A stretch of DNA of 53,532 nt from Lysobacter sp. (GTDB lineage Bacteria > Pseudomonadota > Gammaproteobacteria > Xanthomonadales > Xanthomonadaceae), in the NCBI GenBank assembly GCA_008015835.1, contig SSGH01000053.1, forward strand, positions 1 through 53,532. Direction: 5' to 3'. The position numbers and the translations under genes were made by a program. Shown one piece after another: positions 17,889 to 27,179 of the stretch (its first letter is position 1; each line of letters starts with the position of its first letter). The notes beneath the pieces were generated by a model. That model did no database searches. It saw only the letters and a program-made list of their open reading frames with translations, and had not been told where the DNA came from.

Positions 17889-18367
17889 AAGGAAATCTTA
17901 AACTTAAGAACGGCGGCATCGCTGTTTTGCTGCTGGTGACGGCGTTCAATTGCTCTTTCGCCAAAAGCGCTGAGCATTTTTTAGCTAATGTTGACTATTC
18001 ATTGACAAAGGATGAGCTTGAGCAGCTATCAAGAGAGGCGTTGGATGGATCTCCAGAGGCTGCTACTAGAGTGATGAATCATTATGTCGCTTTAAGAAAG
18101 GATAGAAAAAAAAGTCTCGCGTGGGCTGTTATTGGGGCCGAAAATGGTTCAGCAGAGTCCCAATATATGGCGTACCAGCTATTTGCTGACTCAAAAGCCA
18201 TTGATGACCAAAGGAGGGCGTTGTTTTGGCTTGGCAAATCGGCAGCTAATGGGTACTTCGGCGCAGATTCGGTCTATAAGGTCTGTAATTCAATTACTTC
18301 GCGACATGGCGATCCAGATAAAACGCCGTGTTTTGGCCCAAAGTCTGATAATTTTTGGCCCAGGTGA
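17885..18367 (+). CDS. Sel1-like secreted protein, candidate Rhs immunity protein, 160 aa
   Basis: ATG 17885 overlaps the Rhs stop by 4 bp (ATGA), the usual layout of toxin and immunity gene. Residues 1-26 form a signal peptide (GGIAVLLLVTAFNCSFA). The rest is helical, with Sel1/TPR-like spacing: DGSPEAATRVMNHYV, KSLAWAVIGAENGSAES, RRALFWLGKSAANGY. Base composition is AT-rich like the toxin tip, unlike the surrounding genome, so tip and immunity gene probably arrived together. A periplasmic inhibitor fits an exported toxin. The immunity role is inferred from position and composition. Confidence 0.75.
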   Translation: MKGNLKLKNGGIAVLLLVTAFNCSFAKSAEHFLANVDYSLTKDELEQLSREALDGSPEAATRVMNHYVALRKDRKKSLAWAVIGAENGSAESQYMAYQLFADSKAIDDQRRALFWLGKSAANGYFGADSVYKVCNSITSRHGDPDKTPCFGPKSDNFWPR

Positions 18368-18505
18368 ACCTTCGTCCTTCTTGCTAATCTGAAGTTCTAG
18401 ATTATGGGGTTTCATTGCTAGAACAGAATTGACCTCCTCCCTGTAATCAGGTCCAGCCTAAACTAGAAAATTCGGCGACACTCAGGCCCAAGGAGGCCCG
18501 TCGCC

Positions 18506-18772
18506 ATGAAGAAGTCGAAGTTCACCGAGGAACAGATTGCGTTTGCCCTGAAGCAGGCCGAGAGCGGCACGACGATCGAAGAGATATGCCGCAAGATGGG
18601 CATCAGCCAGGCCACGTTCTACGCTTGGCGAAAGAAGTTCGGGGGCCTGGGCGTGGCCGAGCTCCGCCGGCTGCGTCAGCTCGAGGAGGAGAACCGCAAG
18701 CTCAAGCAGTTGGTCGCCGACCTGAGCCTGGACAAGGTCATGCTGCAGGATGTGTTGTCAAAAAAGCTCTGA
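18506..18772 (+). CDS. IS3-family transposase OrfA
   Basis: The 88-aa product has the HTH_Tnp_1 fold: [19 protein letters not shown], then [22 protein letters not shown] leucine-zipper-like helix follows ([21 protein letters not shown]). ATG 18506 follows AGGAGG (18490-18495). The slippery heptamer A AAA AAG at 18760-18766, just before the stop, allows -1 frameshifting to make the OrfAB transposase. Confidence 0.92.
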   Translation: MKKSKFTEEQIAFALKQAESGTTIEEICRKMGISQATFYAWRKKFGGLGVAELRRLRQLEEENRKLKQLVADLSLDKVMLQDVLSKKL

Positions 18773-19620
18773 GGCCTGCGCACCGCAAAACGCTCGTGGG
18801 CCATTTGATCGATCGTTACCGGATTGGCGTGCGACGTGCCTGCGGGGTGGTCAGGCAGAGTCGTTCGGCGTGGTACTACCGGCCTGAGGAGAATCATGAT
18901 GGTCCCCTGCGTGGGCGAATCGAGGAGATCGCTGCCGCGCGGGTTCGCTACGGCTTCCGGCGAATCTTCGTGCTGCTGCGCCGGGAAGGCTGGAAGGCCA
19001 ATCACAAGCGTGTGTACCGGCTGTACTGCCAGGCGGGGCTCAATCTGCGGCGGAAGCGTCCCCGGCGGCGCAAAGCTGCGGCCCATCGTCTGGATCGACC
19101 GGTGCTGACTGCGCCCAACCAGTGTTGGAGCATGGATTTCGTGGCTGATGCCTTGTTCGATGGACGACGCTTCCGCGCCCTGACGGTGGTGGACAACTTC
19201 ACCAAGGAGAGCCTGGCTATCGAAGTCGTCAAGGGCGAAGATATGGTCGCAGTGATGGAATGGCTACGTCATCAGCGTCACCTGCCGCAGCGGATCCAAA
19301 CCGACAACGGCAGCGAGTTCATCTCGATGGTGATGGATCGCTGGGCCTACGACCACGGGGTGACGATGGACTACTCCCGTCCCGGCAAGCCGACCGACAA
19401 TCCGTTCATCGAATCGTTCAACGGCAGTTTCAGGGATGAGTGCCTCAACACCCACTGGTTCCTGTCACTCGAAGACGCCCGCCGGAAGATCGAAAACTGG
19501 AGGGTGGATTACAATCATCTCCGCACGCACTCGTCGATCGGGGATGTCCCGCCGGCAGAGTTCGCAGTCCGATTCACGTCTCAACCGAAGGCCGAATTTT
19601 CCAGCTCTGCCCGGGCCTAA
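18760..19620 (+). CDS. IS3-family transposase OrfB, rve integrase core, read by -1 frameshift
   Basis: The product continues OrfA after slippage at 18760-18766. Catalytic DDE residues are visible: Asp in [11 protein letters not shown], Asp in QTDNGSEF, and Glu in [16 protein letters not shown]. The C-terminus [18 protein letters not shown] is typical. The frame is open throughout, so the transposase could be functional. There is no convincing separate start, which supports expression only as a fusion. Confidence 0.9.
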   Translation, partial: KKALRPAHRKTLVGHLIDRYRIGVRRACGVVRQSRSAWYYRPEENHDGPLRGRIEEIAAARVRYGFRRIFVLLRREGWKANHKRVYRLYCQAGLNLRRKRPRRRKAAAHRLDRPVLTAPNQCWSMDFVADALFDGRRFRALTVVDNFTKESLAIEVVKGEDMVAVMEWLRHQRHLPQRIQTDNGSEFISMVMDRWAYDHGVTMDYSRPGKPTDNPFIESFNGSFRDECLNTHWFLSLEDARRKIENWRVDYNHLRTHSSIGDVPPAEFAVRFTSQPKAEFSSSARA

Positions 19621-19660
19621 CGCGGGGAAGAGGTCAAGTTGACGGACTTTACAGCTTCAC

Positions 19661-20368
19661 GTGGTACGGATCAGTGGGGGCAGGTCACCGGCAAGGAAGG
19701 TGCTGGATGCAGTGCTTTGGGTTCTGAAGACGGGGGCGCAGTGGCACATGCTTCCGCAGTCGTACCCGAACTACAAGACAGTGCATCGTCGGTTCCAGAT
19801 GTGGGCGCAGCAGGAGGTATTGCGCGGCATCCTGGTCGATCTGGCGAACGAACTGCGTGATCACGATCTGCTCGACACCTCCGAGTGTTACATCGACGCG
19901 ACGTTCGCGAACGGGCGTGGCGGTGGGTTGGAGATCGGCAATACGAAGTGCGGAAAAGGCGTGAAAATCATGGCGATCGTGGATCGTGCGGGCCTGCCGT
20001 TATTGGTGAGCACGCATGCGGCGAACCACCATGAGGTGAAACTGGTGCAGCTGAGCTTCGACTTCTACATGACCGAGGCGATGCCTGATGTCTTAATTGG
20101 CGACCGGGCATATGACAGCGATGATCTGGACGAAGATTTGCGCGACAAGGGCGTCAAGATGGTGTCGCCGCATCGGAAGAACCGGAAGAAGGCGAAGACG
20201 CAGGATGGTCGTGAGCTGCGTCGTTACAAGCGACGTTGGATTGTGGAGCGTTTTTTCGCTTGGATGAAGAACCAGCGCCGGCTATTGAATCGCTGGGAGC
20301 TTCATCCGGAGAATTTTCTCGGGTTTGTGCAGGTTTCTGCCGCTGTTTTACTGCTCAAACAATTTTGA
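19661..20368 (+). pseudogene. IS5-type transposase lacking its N-terminus
   Basis: The frame encodes a DDE transposase of the IS5/IS4 type: ARKVLDAVLWVLKTGAQW, KTVHRRFQMW, DATFANG with the first Asp, LIGDRAYDSDDL with the second, RRWIVERFFAWMKNQRRLLNRWE with the Glu and the Y-R-E-like signature. Family members normally have about 30 more residues before the GGR-ARKVL segment. Here an in-frame stop at 19640-19642 and the IS3 end at 19636 truncate it. The gene starts at best with GTG 19661. I read it as a remnant cut by the IS3 element. Confidence 0.75.
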
Positions 20369-20686
20369 GATAGCTTCTACTTGGGCGGGGCGGGCAGTCA
20401 ATTTCAAAAAAATTCACTATATCTGCGTCAAGACAAAGTTTGCAGGTAAAGAATAGGGGGCATGAAAGAAATTGTTCTGCTTTTTGTCACATTTTTTCAA
20501 TAGGCGCGATGCGGACGGCGCTGGTTGTAGGCATCGCGCAACATGTTCAACGCAGTCTGTAATGCGATGTCGTCCTGACGTCGGTTCCCATCCCACCTGA
20601 CCCGAGTTGGGGGCGGTCGCGCGTGGCGGTTGTGGAGTTTCCAAGGGGGCTCTCTACAGGACTGGCCGGAACCACAAAGGCCAAGT
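20369..20686. other. Remnant-rich intergenic region
   Basis: This stretch has an AT-rich part (about 20400-20500) that may contain the outer end of the IS5-type element, though I could not pair inverted repeats. It then holds a transposase scrap on the minus strand and a GC-rich part with no gene. It separates the insertion sequences from the integrase. Confidence 0.5.
20497..20585 (-). pseudogene. Fragment of a transposase/integrase C-terminus
   Basis: Read on the minus strand, this short frame ends ALNMLRDAYNQRRPHRAY and a TGA stop. The YNQRRPHRAY ending resembles the last residues of rve-type transposases (YNxxRPHxAL). Only about 28 codons remain, with no start. It is likely debris of another insertion sequence at the island edge. 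Confidence 0.4.
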
Positions 20687-21901
20687 TCATAACTCGCAAT
20701 GTTTTGACCACGCCTCCATCAATTCTGCCCGCTTGCGCAGCAGATCGCCGCGCTGGTAAGCGGCTTCCGCTTTGTCGCGTAGCCGATGCGCCAGCGCATG
20801 CTCGATCACTTCGCGTGGGAATGCGGTCGTCTCGCCCGCCCAATCGCGGAACGTCGAACGGAACCCGTGCTGAGTGATGTCGCCTCGGCCCATGCGCCGC
20901 AGCACGGCCGTTAACGCCATATCCGAGAGCATGCCGCCGCGCGGTGCGGTGAAGACGTAGCGGCTCCCTGCGATCCGCGGCATCGCGCGCAGTACCGCGA
21001 TGGCGCCCGACGACAGCGGTATCCGATGCTCTTTCCCCATTTTCATCCGCTCCGCAGGGACCGTCCACGTCCGCGCTTCGAAGTCGAATTCGTCCCACGT
21101 CGCGCCGCGCGCTTCGCCGCTACGTGCGGCCGTCAGGATGCTGAATTGCAGCGCCCGGGCAGCGACGCTCTCCCGGCTCGCAAGATCGGCCATGAAGGTC
21201 GCGACATCCGAGTAAGGCAGCGCGGGGTGATGCTCGACCTTCTGCACTTTCGAGCGCGCGGGCAGCAGTTTGTCCAGGTGTCCTTTCCAGCGTGCGGGGT
21301 TCTCGCCCTGCCGATAACCGCGAACCGTGGCCCAATCGAGAATCGACTCGATCCGCCCCCGCACCCGGCTGGCGGTCTCGGTCTTCGTCAGCCAGATCCG
21401 TTCCAGCACCGCCAGGACGGCCGCCGTATCGACTTCGGCGATCGGTCGCTTGCCGATCACAGGCGCGGCATACGTGGCGAGCGTGGACGCCCATTGCTGC
21501 CGATGCTTGGGGTTCTTCCAACCGGCGCTGTGGGCCGCCAGATAGGCCTCGCTGCATTCGTGGAAGGTGTGCGTTTGCTCGGCCTGCTGTCGTTGCTGCG
21601 CCCGATGCGCCTTGCGCTCCCGCACCGGGTCGATCCCTTCCTTGGCGCGGCGGCGATGGTCCCGGGCCTTCTCGCGCGCTTCGGCGAGCGACACATCGGG
21701 ATAACCCCCCAGGCCGACATCGACGCGCCGAGGGCTGAGAGATGCGGACGACGAGCCCCCGACCACCACGCGAAGCACCCAGGCGCGCGATCCGCCGACG
21801 ATGCGAAGGTGCAGGCCATCGACACCGCCAACGGCGTGGCGACCTTCCGCCCGAAGTTTCGAGACAGCGAGCACGGTAAGTTCCTTGGCTTTCTTGGGCA
21901 T
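20687..21901 (-). CDS. P4-type site-specific tyrosine integrase
   Basis: With ATG 21901 the protein is 404 aa and begins MPKKAKELTVLAVSKL, the usual opening of P4-like integrases with an N-terminal DUF4102 arm-binding domain (LHLRIVGGSRAWVLRV, GLGGYPDVSLAEAREKA). The catalytic domain keeps its residues: Arg in LTAARSGEARGATW, the HGFRSTFRDW box (HxxR), His in EHALAH and Tyr in KAEAAYQRGD. All four appear intact, so the enzyme may be active. Its 5' end faces a tRNA-Asp-like fragment 149 bp away, as expected for an island integrase beside its attachment site. Confidence 0.93.
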   Translation of the reverse strand: MPKKAKELTVLAVSKLRAEGRHAVGGVDGLHLRIVGGSRAWVLRVVVGGSSSASLSPRRVDVGLGGYPDVSLAEAREKARDHRRRAKEGIDPVRERKAHRAQQRQQAEQTHTFHECSEAYLAAHSAGWKNPKHRQQWASTLATYAAPVIGKRPIAEVDTAAVLAVLERIWLTKTETASRVRGRIESILDWATVRGYRQGENPARWKGHLDKLLPARSKVQKVEHHPALPYSDVATFMADLASRESVAARALQFSILTAARSGEARGATWDEFDFEARTWTVPAERMKMGKEHRIPLSSGAIAVLRAMPRIAGSRYVFTAPRGGMLSDMALTAVLRRMGRGDITQHGFRSTFRDWAGETTAFPREVIEHALAHRLRDKAEAAYQRGDLLRKRAELMEAWSKHCEL

Positions 21902-22049
21902 CGCAATCAACCCCACATCTATGCCCACATAGAATGTAGGATTGAGCGAGACGAATCAAGACGTTGATGGAGCTTAATTCCAATACAATCCTTAAAAATA
22001 GGGTGTATTTAGACGGTGATGGATGTCTTGATTCCTGAGTTCTACGGAC

Positions 22050-22062
22050 GTCCACTCCGCCA
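22050..22062 (+). other. Candidate attachment site: 3' fragment of tRNA-Asp
   Basis: The 13 bases GTCCACTCCGCCA differ at one position from the end of bacterial tRNA-Asp (GTCCGCTCCGCCA). No full tRNA precedes them. They lie between a P4-type integrase and ppiD. From memory, Xanthomonadaceae carry tRNA-Val and tRNA-Asp genes upstream of ppiD. This fits a displaced tRNA end left by island integration, with the intact tRNA expected at the far end of the island beyond the window. Confidence 0.5.
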
Positions 22063-22100
22063 TTCATTCGCAGCCTAGGCTGCCTGCCCTTCGGGGCCTC

Positions 22101-22125
22101 AAAAAGCGCCGCAAGGCGCTTTTTT
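22101..22125 (+). terminator. Rho-independent terminator
   Basis: AAAAAGCGCC-GCAA-GGCGCTTTTTT forms a 6-bp GC stem extended by A/T pairs and ends in a T-run. It lies about 40 bp after the tRNA-Asp-like fragment, so it probably terminated the original tRNA transcript. It also insulates ppiD. Confidence 0.85.
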
Positions 22126-22301
22126 CGTGCCGGTCGGTTCGCGCTCTCCGATTCCGGCGCCACGGGCGGTTGGTTGCCGACCGCCCTCCTGTCGCTCGGC
22201 GCACGGGCTCGCGGCCGAGGCCGGTCGATCGAGCGCGGGGTCTGCCGACGCGGCTCGGCTCGGGCTACACTAAGCGGCTCACCTTTCGGCCCCGACTGCC
22301 A

Positions 22302-24281
22302 ATGCTGCAAGCACTCCGCGAAAAATCCTCAGGCTGGATCGCCACCGTCGTTCTCGGGTTGCTGATCGTCCCGTTCGCCTTTTTCGGCATGGAACAGTAT
22401 TTGTTTCAGCGTAACGACACCTACGCCGCGAAGATCGAGGCGCCGCCGACATGGTGGTCTTCCGCGCCGGACTGGTGGATCGTGCGCAAGATCTTCTGGA
22501 GCGCCGAGGAGATCCCGGCCGACGATTTCAAGCGCTCGTTCGAGCAGGCGCGCCAACAGCAGCGTCAGGCGCAGGGCGATGCCTTCGATGCGCGCCGCTT
22601 CGAAACGATGGAGAAGAAGCGCGAAGTGCTCGACGGTCTCATCGACCAGACCGTGATGCGCTTGGCGACGGATCATGCGGGTTTCGCCATCGGCGACGAG
22701 CAGGTCAAGGAATTCATCGCCACGATCCCGGCGTTCCAGGTCGACGGCAAGTTCAACCTGCAGCGTTACCAATTGGCGCTGGCGACGATGAATCCCCAGC
22801 GCACGCCGAAGCAGTTCCAGGACGAAGTGCGGCAAAGCATGCTGCAGAGCTTGATCGCCACGCGTCTGTCGGGGTCGGCGTTCCTGACCGATAGCGAGAC
22901 CAAGCGCTTGGTCGGCCTGTTGAGCGAAAAGCGCGATGTGTCGTTCCTGACGTTGACGCCGCCGGCCGTCGACACCGCGCCGGTGTCGCCCGCGGAAATC
23001 GCCGCGTGGTACAAGTCGCATCAGAGCGATTTTCGCGCGCCCGAACAGGTGACGATCGAATACGTCGAGATCGACGGCAACGCGCTGCCGCCGCCGCCGC
23101 CGAGCGACGAGAAGGAACTGCGCGGGCGTTTCGAACAAGAAAAAGCCCGCTTCATCGAACCGGAGCAGCGCCTGACCTCGCATCTCTTGGTCGCCGTCGA
23201 TCCGAAGGCCGACGCCGCCGCGCAAAAGGCCGCGGAGGCCAAGGCGCAGTCGCTGCTCGCGCAGGCGAAGGGCGGCGCCGATTTCGCGACGCTGGCGCGG
23301 CAGAATTCCGACGATGCCGGCTCCAAGGCGACCGGCGGCGACCTGGGCTGGGTCGGCCAGAACGGGCAGATGGCGAAGCCGTTCGAGGATGCGGTGTTCG
23401 CGACGGCCGCGGGCAGCGTGTCCGGGCCGGTGAAGACCGAATTCGGCTATCACATCGTCCAAGTGCGCGAAGTCAAAAGCGGCAAGGCGATGACCTTCGA
23501 GGAAGCGAGACCCGAATTGGAGCGCTTAGCGGCCGAATCCGCTCGCGAGCGCGCGTTCAACGACCTGACCAACAAGGTCGTCGACGAAGTGCTGAAGAGC
23601 CCGACCTCGCTGACGGCCGCGGCGAAGGCCGCGAACCTCACGGTGCAGCGTCTCGGCCCGTTCGCGCGCGGCCAAGGCACCGGCATCGCCGCGAATCCGG
23701 CGGTGCTGCGCACGGCGTTCTCCGAGTCCGCTAAGCAGGACCGCATGGTCAGCGACCCGATCGAGGTCGGCGCTAATCGCAGCGTGTTCATCCGCGTCGT
23801 CGAGCACCAGCCCGAAGCGGTGCAGCCGCTGACCAAGGTCGGTCCGCAGGTGATCGCCGCGGTGCGCGCGGATCGCGCGAACAAGGCCGCGAAAGCGCAG
23901 GCCGACGCCGTGCTGGCGCGCTTGAACAAAGGCGAGACCATGCAGGCCGTTTCGGAGAGCCTGAAGCTGCCGATGGCGAACGTGCCGTCGGTGCCGCGCG
24001 GCGCGCCGATGCCGACGGCGGAAGCGGTCGAAGCCTACTTCGAGGTGCCGGCGCCGAAGGGCGACAAGCCCTCGTACGGCACGGTCGAACTCGGCCCGGC
24101 GCAGTACGTGATCTTCGCGGTGACCAAGGTCTCCACCGGCGATGCGGCGGAGGTTTCGGCCGAGGAGCGCAAAGCCTTCGTACAGCAGTTGGCGCCGCGT
24201 TTGGGCGATGTCGACGCGCGCGCGATCGTCGAAGCCGCGCGCAAGCGCATGAAGATCGACATCGCCGAGGATCGGCTCTGA
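22302..24281 (+). CDS. ppiD: Peptidylprolyl isomerase D, periplasmic chaperone anchored in the inner membrane
   Basis: The 659-aa product begins MLQALREKSSGWIATVVLGLLIVPFAFFGMEQY, one membrane anchor as in PpiD. A SurA_N-like chaperone region follows (about 60-240), then a parvulin PPIase domain around residues 280-390 with LTSHLLVAV, FATLARQNSDDAGSKATGGDLGWVG and FGYHIVQV. A further C-terminal domain reaches the end. PpiD works at the Sec translocon exit on outer membrane and periplasmic proteins. ATG 22302 is used because the membrane anchor starts there; no strong Shine-Dalgarno is seen. Confidence 0.95.
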   Translation: MLQALREKSSGWIATVVLGLLIVPFAFFGMEQYLFQRNDTYAAKIEAPPTWWSSAPDWWIVRKIFWSAEEIPADDFKRSFEQARQQQRQAQGDAFDARRFETMEKKREVLDGLIDQTVMRLATDHAGFAIGDEQVKEFIATIPAFQVDGKFNLQRYQLALATMNPQRTPKQFQDEVRQSMLQSLIATRLSGSAFLTDSETKRLVGLLSEKRDVSFLTLTPPAVDTAPVSPAEIAAWYKSHQSDFRAPEQVTIEYVEIDGNALPPPPPSDEKELRGRFEQEKARFIEPEQRLTSHLLVAVDPKADAAAQKAAEAKAQSLLAQAKGGADFATLARQNSDDAGSKATGGDLGWVGQNGQMAKPFEDAVFATAAGSVSGPVKTEFGYHIVQVREVKSGKAMTFEEARPELERLAAESARERAFNDLTNKVVDEVLKSPTSLTAAAKAANLTVQRLGPFARGQGTGIAANPAVLRTAFSESAKQDRMVSDPIEVGANRSVFIRVVEHQPEAVQPLTKVGPQVIAAVRADRANKAAKAQADAVLARLNKGETMQAVSESLKLPMANVPSVPRGAPMPTAEAVEAYFEVPAPKGDKPSYGTVELGPAQYVIFAVTKVSTGDAAEVSAEERKAFVQQLAPRLGDVDARAIVEAARKRMKIDIAEDRL

Positions 24282-24387
24282 TCCCGGCGTGTCGCGAGGG
24301 TCGAGCGTTTTCGGCCGCGTCGACGCGCTAGAAGGCGATCGAACACTGCGATCGAACACGGCGATCGAATCTTGGATCGCCTCAACG

Positions 24388-24415
24388 ACGAAGCCCGGCG
24401 AATGCCGGGCTTCGT
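24388..24415. terminator. Bidirectional terminator between ppiD and fabI
   Basis: ACGAAGCCCGGC (24388-24399) and GCCGGGCTTCGT (24404-24415) form a perfect 12-bp stem with loop GAAT. It sits between the convergent ppiD and fabI genes and has short T or A runs outside the stem, so it can serve both directions. Confidence 0.75.
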
Positions 24416-24466
24416 TGCGTTTAGGGTCGAGAATGCGCGAGGCGGGGCGCTCGCGGATGTCGTCGC

Positions 24467-25258
24467 TCAGTCGGCGTCGAGACCGGTCATGCCCAGGATG
24501 TTGTAGCCGGCGTCGACGTACGTGACTTCGCCGGTCACGCCCGCGGCCAGATCCGAACACAGGAACGCCGCGACGTTGCCGACGTCTTCGATCGTCACGG
24601 TGCGGCGCAGCGGCGCGTTCTGTTCGACATGGCCGAGAATCTTGCGGAAGCCGCCGATGCCCGCGGCCGCCAGCGTTTTGATCGGTCCGGCCGAGATCGC
24701 GTTCACGCGGGTGCCTTCCGGGCCGAGGTTGTAGGCCAGATAGCGCATCGTCGATTCCAGGCTTGCCTTGGCCGCGCCCATCACGTTGTAACCGGCGAGC
24801 GCGCGTTCGGCGCCGAGATAGGTGAGGGTGAGGACCGAGCCCCTGCGGCCGGCCATCATCGGGCGCGCCGCTTTCGCCATCGCCGCCAGCGAATAGGACG
24901 AAATCTCGTGCGCGATCGCGAAATTCTCGCGGGTCAGGCCGTCGAGGAACTGCCCGGCGATCGCTTCGCGCGGCGCGAAGGCGATGGCGTGGATCAGGAT
25001 GTCGAACCCGTCCCAGCGCTTGTTCAATTCGGCGAAGCAGGCCTCGATCTGCGCGTCTTCGGAGACGTCCAGCGGCAGCACGATGTCCGAGCCGTATTCC
25101 GCTGCGGCTTTCTCGACGCGCGTCTTCAGCTTGTCGTTCTGATACGTGAATGCCAATTCCGCGCCTTCGCGGTGCATGGCCTCGGCGATGCCGGTCGCGA
25201 TCGAGCGTTCGCTGGCGATGCCGGTGATGAGGGCGCGCTTGCCTTGGAGGAATCCCAT
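24467..25258 (-). CDS. fabI: Enoyl-[acyl-carrier-protein] reductase (NADH)
   Basis: The 263-aa length matches FabI (262 in E. coli). It starts [25 protein letters not shown], the FabI nucleotide-binding start with the GIASERS variant of the SDR glycine motif. The catalytic pair is in [12 protein letters not shown] (Tyr-x6-Lys), preceded by LTYLGAERA. The end region [18 protein letters not shown] and [16 protein letters not shown] is typical. It reduces enoyl-ACP in the last step of each fatty acid elongation cycle. It is transcribed toward ppiD. Confidence 0.97.
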   Translation of the reverse strand: MGFLQGKRALITGIASERSIATGIAEAMHREGAELAFTYQNDKLKTRVEKAAAEYGSDIVLPLDVSEDAQIEACFAELNKRWDGFDILIHAIAFAPREAIAGQFLDGLTRENFAIAHEISSYSLAAMAKAARPMMAGRRGSVLTLTYLGAERALAGYNVMGAAKASLESTMRYLAYNLGPEGTRVNAISAGPIKTLAAAGIGGFRKILGHVEQNAPLRRTVTIEDVGNVAAFLCSDLAAGVTGEVTYVDAGYNILGMTGLDAD

Positions 25259-25434
25259 GCTGGTCTCGTCGTCTCGGAATATCGAACGGGGCGCTAGTGT
25301 GCCATGCGTGCCGCGCCATCGGCTGCCGTACGGTGGCGACGAGGCCGGCGATGCGATGCGCGAGGGCGGGGCTCCGAGTGCCGGATACGCCTGTCGTCGC
25401 GACGGCGCGCGCCGATCCGCATCGACGCGACGCG

Positions 25435-26229
25435 TCAGCGAAAGCCGTCCTTCCAGCGGCGCAATTCCGCGAAGACGTCGAGCCGGCTCAACGTATCCGG
25501 CGACCGTTCGAGCCGCGCGGCGATGGTCGCGCGGATCGCCGCATGGTCGCTGCGCAGGAAGGGGTTCGCGGCGCGCTCCTCGGCGAGCGTCGTCGGTAGC
25601 GTCGGCAGGCCCGCGTCGCGCTGCGCGCGGGCTTGGGCGATGCGCGCCTGCAGGTCGGCGTTGCCCGGGTCCACCGTCGCGGCGAACTTGGCGTTGGACA
25701 GGGTATATTCGTGCGTGCAGCACACCCGGGTCGTATCGGGCAGCGCGGCTAAGCGGTCCAACGACGCCAGCATCTGCTCGGCCGTGCCCTCGAATAAACG
25801 CCCGCAGCCCAGACTGAACAAGGTGTCGCCGCAGAACAGCAGCGGCGCATCGGCGTCGCGTTCGACGAAGGCGAGGTGCGAACGGGTATGGCCGGGTACG
25901 TGCATGACCTCGAACCGACGCCCCAGGGCCTCCACCGTATCGCCCTCGCCGACGCGATGCGCCGCGGGCGCGCCCGACGCATCGGCGATGCGCGGGTCGT
26001 CCGGCGCGTACACCGTGAGCGTCGGCCAGCGTTCGCGCAGCGCGCTCAAGCCGGCGATGTGATCGGCGTGGTGGTGCGTGATGAAGACGACCTCCGGCCG
26101 CAAACCCGCGTCGGCGGCGGCGAACACCGGCGCGAAATCGCCGGGATCGACCACCAGCGCGCGGCCGTCGGCATCGGCCCACGTCCAGATGTAGTTGTCG
26201 TCGAAGGCGGGCAGGGGCTGCAGGCGCAT
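25435..26229 (-). CDS. gloB: Hydroxyacylglutathione hydrolase (glyoxalase II)
   Basis: The 264-aa protein begins [17 protein letters not shown], typical of GloB. The metal site is complete: THHHADH, the VPGHTRSH His, [16 protein letters not shown] with the bridging Asp, and [14 protein letters not shown] with the last His. It splits S-lactoylglutathione in methylglyoxal detoxification. It is divergent from a yafS-like gene, rnhA and dnaQ, the same neighbourhood as in E. coli. Confidence 0.96.
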   Translation of the reverse strand: MRLQPLPAFDDNYIWTWADADGRALVVDPGDFAPVFAAADAGLRPEVVFITHHHADHIAGLSALRERWPTLTVYAPDDPRIADASGAPAAHRVGEGDTVEALGRRFEVMHVPGHTRSHLAFVERDADAPLLFCGDTLFSLGCGRLFEGTAEQMLASLDRLAALPDTTRVCCTHEYTLSNAKFAATVDPGNADLQARIAQARAQRDAGLPTLPTTLAEERAANPFLRSDHAAIRATIAARLERSPDTLSRLDVFAELRRWKDGFR

Positions 26230-26285
26230 GAAGGGCGTGGATCGGTGGGGGGCGGTCGCGGGAGCCCTCAGCTTACAATGCCGCC

Positions 26286-27179
26286 ATGTCCGATCTGTCC
26301 TATCGCCGGCTTCACGATCTCGACGCCGCGGCGCAGTGGTTTCTGCGTCCGGCCGGGCAGGCGATTCTCGATAGCGAACAGGGCCTGATCGCCGAGGCGC
26401 TGCGCAATACCCACGCGGGTCTGCCGTGGCTGTGGATCGGGCCGTCGAACGGAGTTCCGAGCGAGGGCGCGAGCGATGCGGCAAGCGAGCGCAGGCACGC
26501 CACGTCGAACGCGTCGGCCGACAACGAGACCAACGACCCGCGCGCCAGGGACGATCGGGCCATCGACCACCAAGCCAGCGACGACCAGGCCAGCGACAGC
26601 ACGACCGGCCGCGTCGTCGATGCGTTCGCCGCGAACAACGGTATCGGCCGCGGTCTGCGGCTGTGCATCTCGCCGGAAGGCTGGCGCGGGCCGATTCTGT
26701 GCCGCCTGCCGCTGCCGATCGCGACCGAATCGCTGGGTGCGGTGGTGCTGCAGCACGTCGCCTCGCTGCGCAACGCCGGCAGCGGCGCCTTGCTCGCCGA
26801 ATGCGCCCGTGCCCTCGTGCCGGGCGGTCGTTTGCATCTGCTGGCGCTGAATCCGATTTCGCCCTATCGCCTGCGGTGGCAGGGCCGCGGCCTGCGCGGC
26901 GCCGATGCGCCGCATCTGCGACAACTGCTGCGCGATGTCGGTCTCGCCCCGGAAGACTACGCGCAAGGCGTGGGACCGCAGTGGGCGACCGAATTGTCCG
27001 AACTACCGCAGGCCGGCGCGGGGCTGCGCGCGGCCTACGTCCAACGCGCCGATAAGCGCACGATTCCGATGACTCTGATCCGTCAACGCAAACCGCTTTC
27101 TCTCGTCGACCAAGTCCCGGTCGCGCTGCGCGTGCCCGCCGAACCCGCCGACGCGCGCCGTCGTAGGAGCGCGTCGTGA
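26286..27179 (+). CDS. YafS-like SAM-dependent methyltransferase family protein with a disordered insert
   Basis: Position between gloB and rnhA, and blocks such as [62 protein letters not shown], identify it as a relative of YafS, a class I methyltransferase-like protein. The 297-aa protein carries a hydrophilic insert (about residues 58-113, rich in Asp, Ala, Ser and Arg) where the SAM-binding loop region should follow strand 1. No clear GxGxG motif is visible. It overlaps rnhA by 4 bp (GTGA). Substrate unknown; it may be non-catalytic. Confidence 0.75.
   Translation: MSDLSYRRLHDLDAAAQWFLRPAGQAILDSEQGLIAEALRNTHAGLPWLWIGPSNGVPSEGASDAASERRHATSNASADNETNDPRARDDRAIDHQASDDQASDSTTGRVVDAFAANNGIGRGLRLCISPEGWRGPILCRLPLPIATESLGAVVLQHVASLRNAGSGALLAECARALVPGGRLHLLALNPISPYRLRWQGRGLRGADAPHLRQLLRDVGLAPEDYAQGVGPQWATELSELPQAGAGLRAAYVQRADKRTIPMTLIRQRKPLSLVDQVPVALRVPAEPADARRRRSAS

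Larger units (their letters stand above)
18430..19636 (+). mobile_element. IS3-family insertion sequence, 1207 bp
   Basis: The element starts TGACCTCCTCCC at 18430 and ends GGGGAAGAGGTCA at 19636. The ends are imperfect inverted repeats reaching about 47 bp inward, each closing on GAAAATTCGGC (18466-18476 and complement 19591-19601). It encodes orfA and orfB joined by a -1 frameshift. The flanking bases (GAAT left, AGTT right) do not form a target duplication, so the element or its flanks have been rearranged since insertion. Confidence 0.9.
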
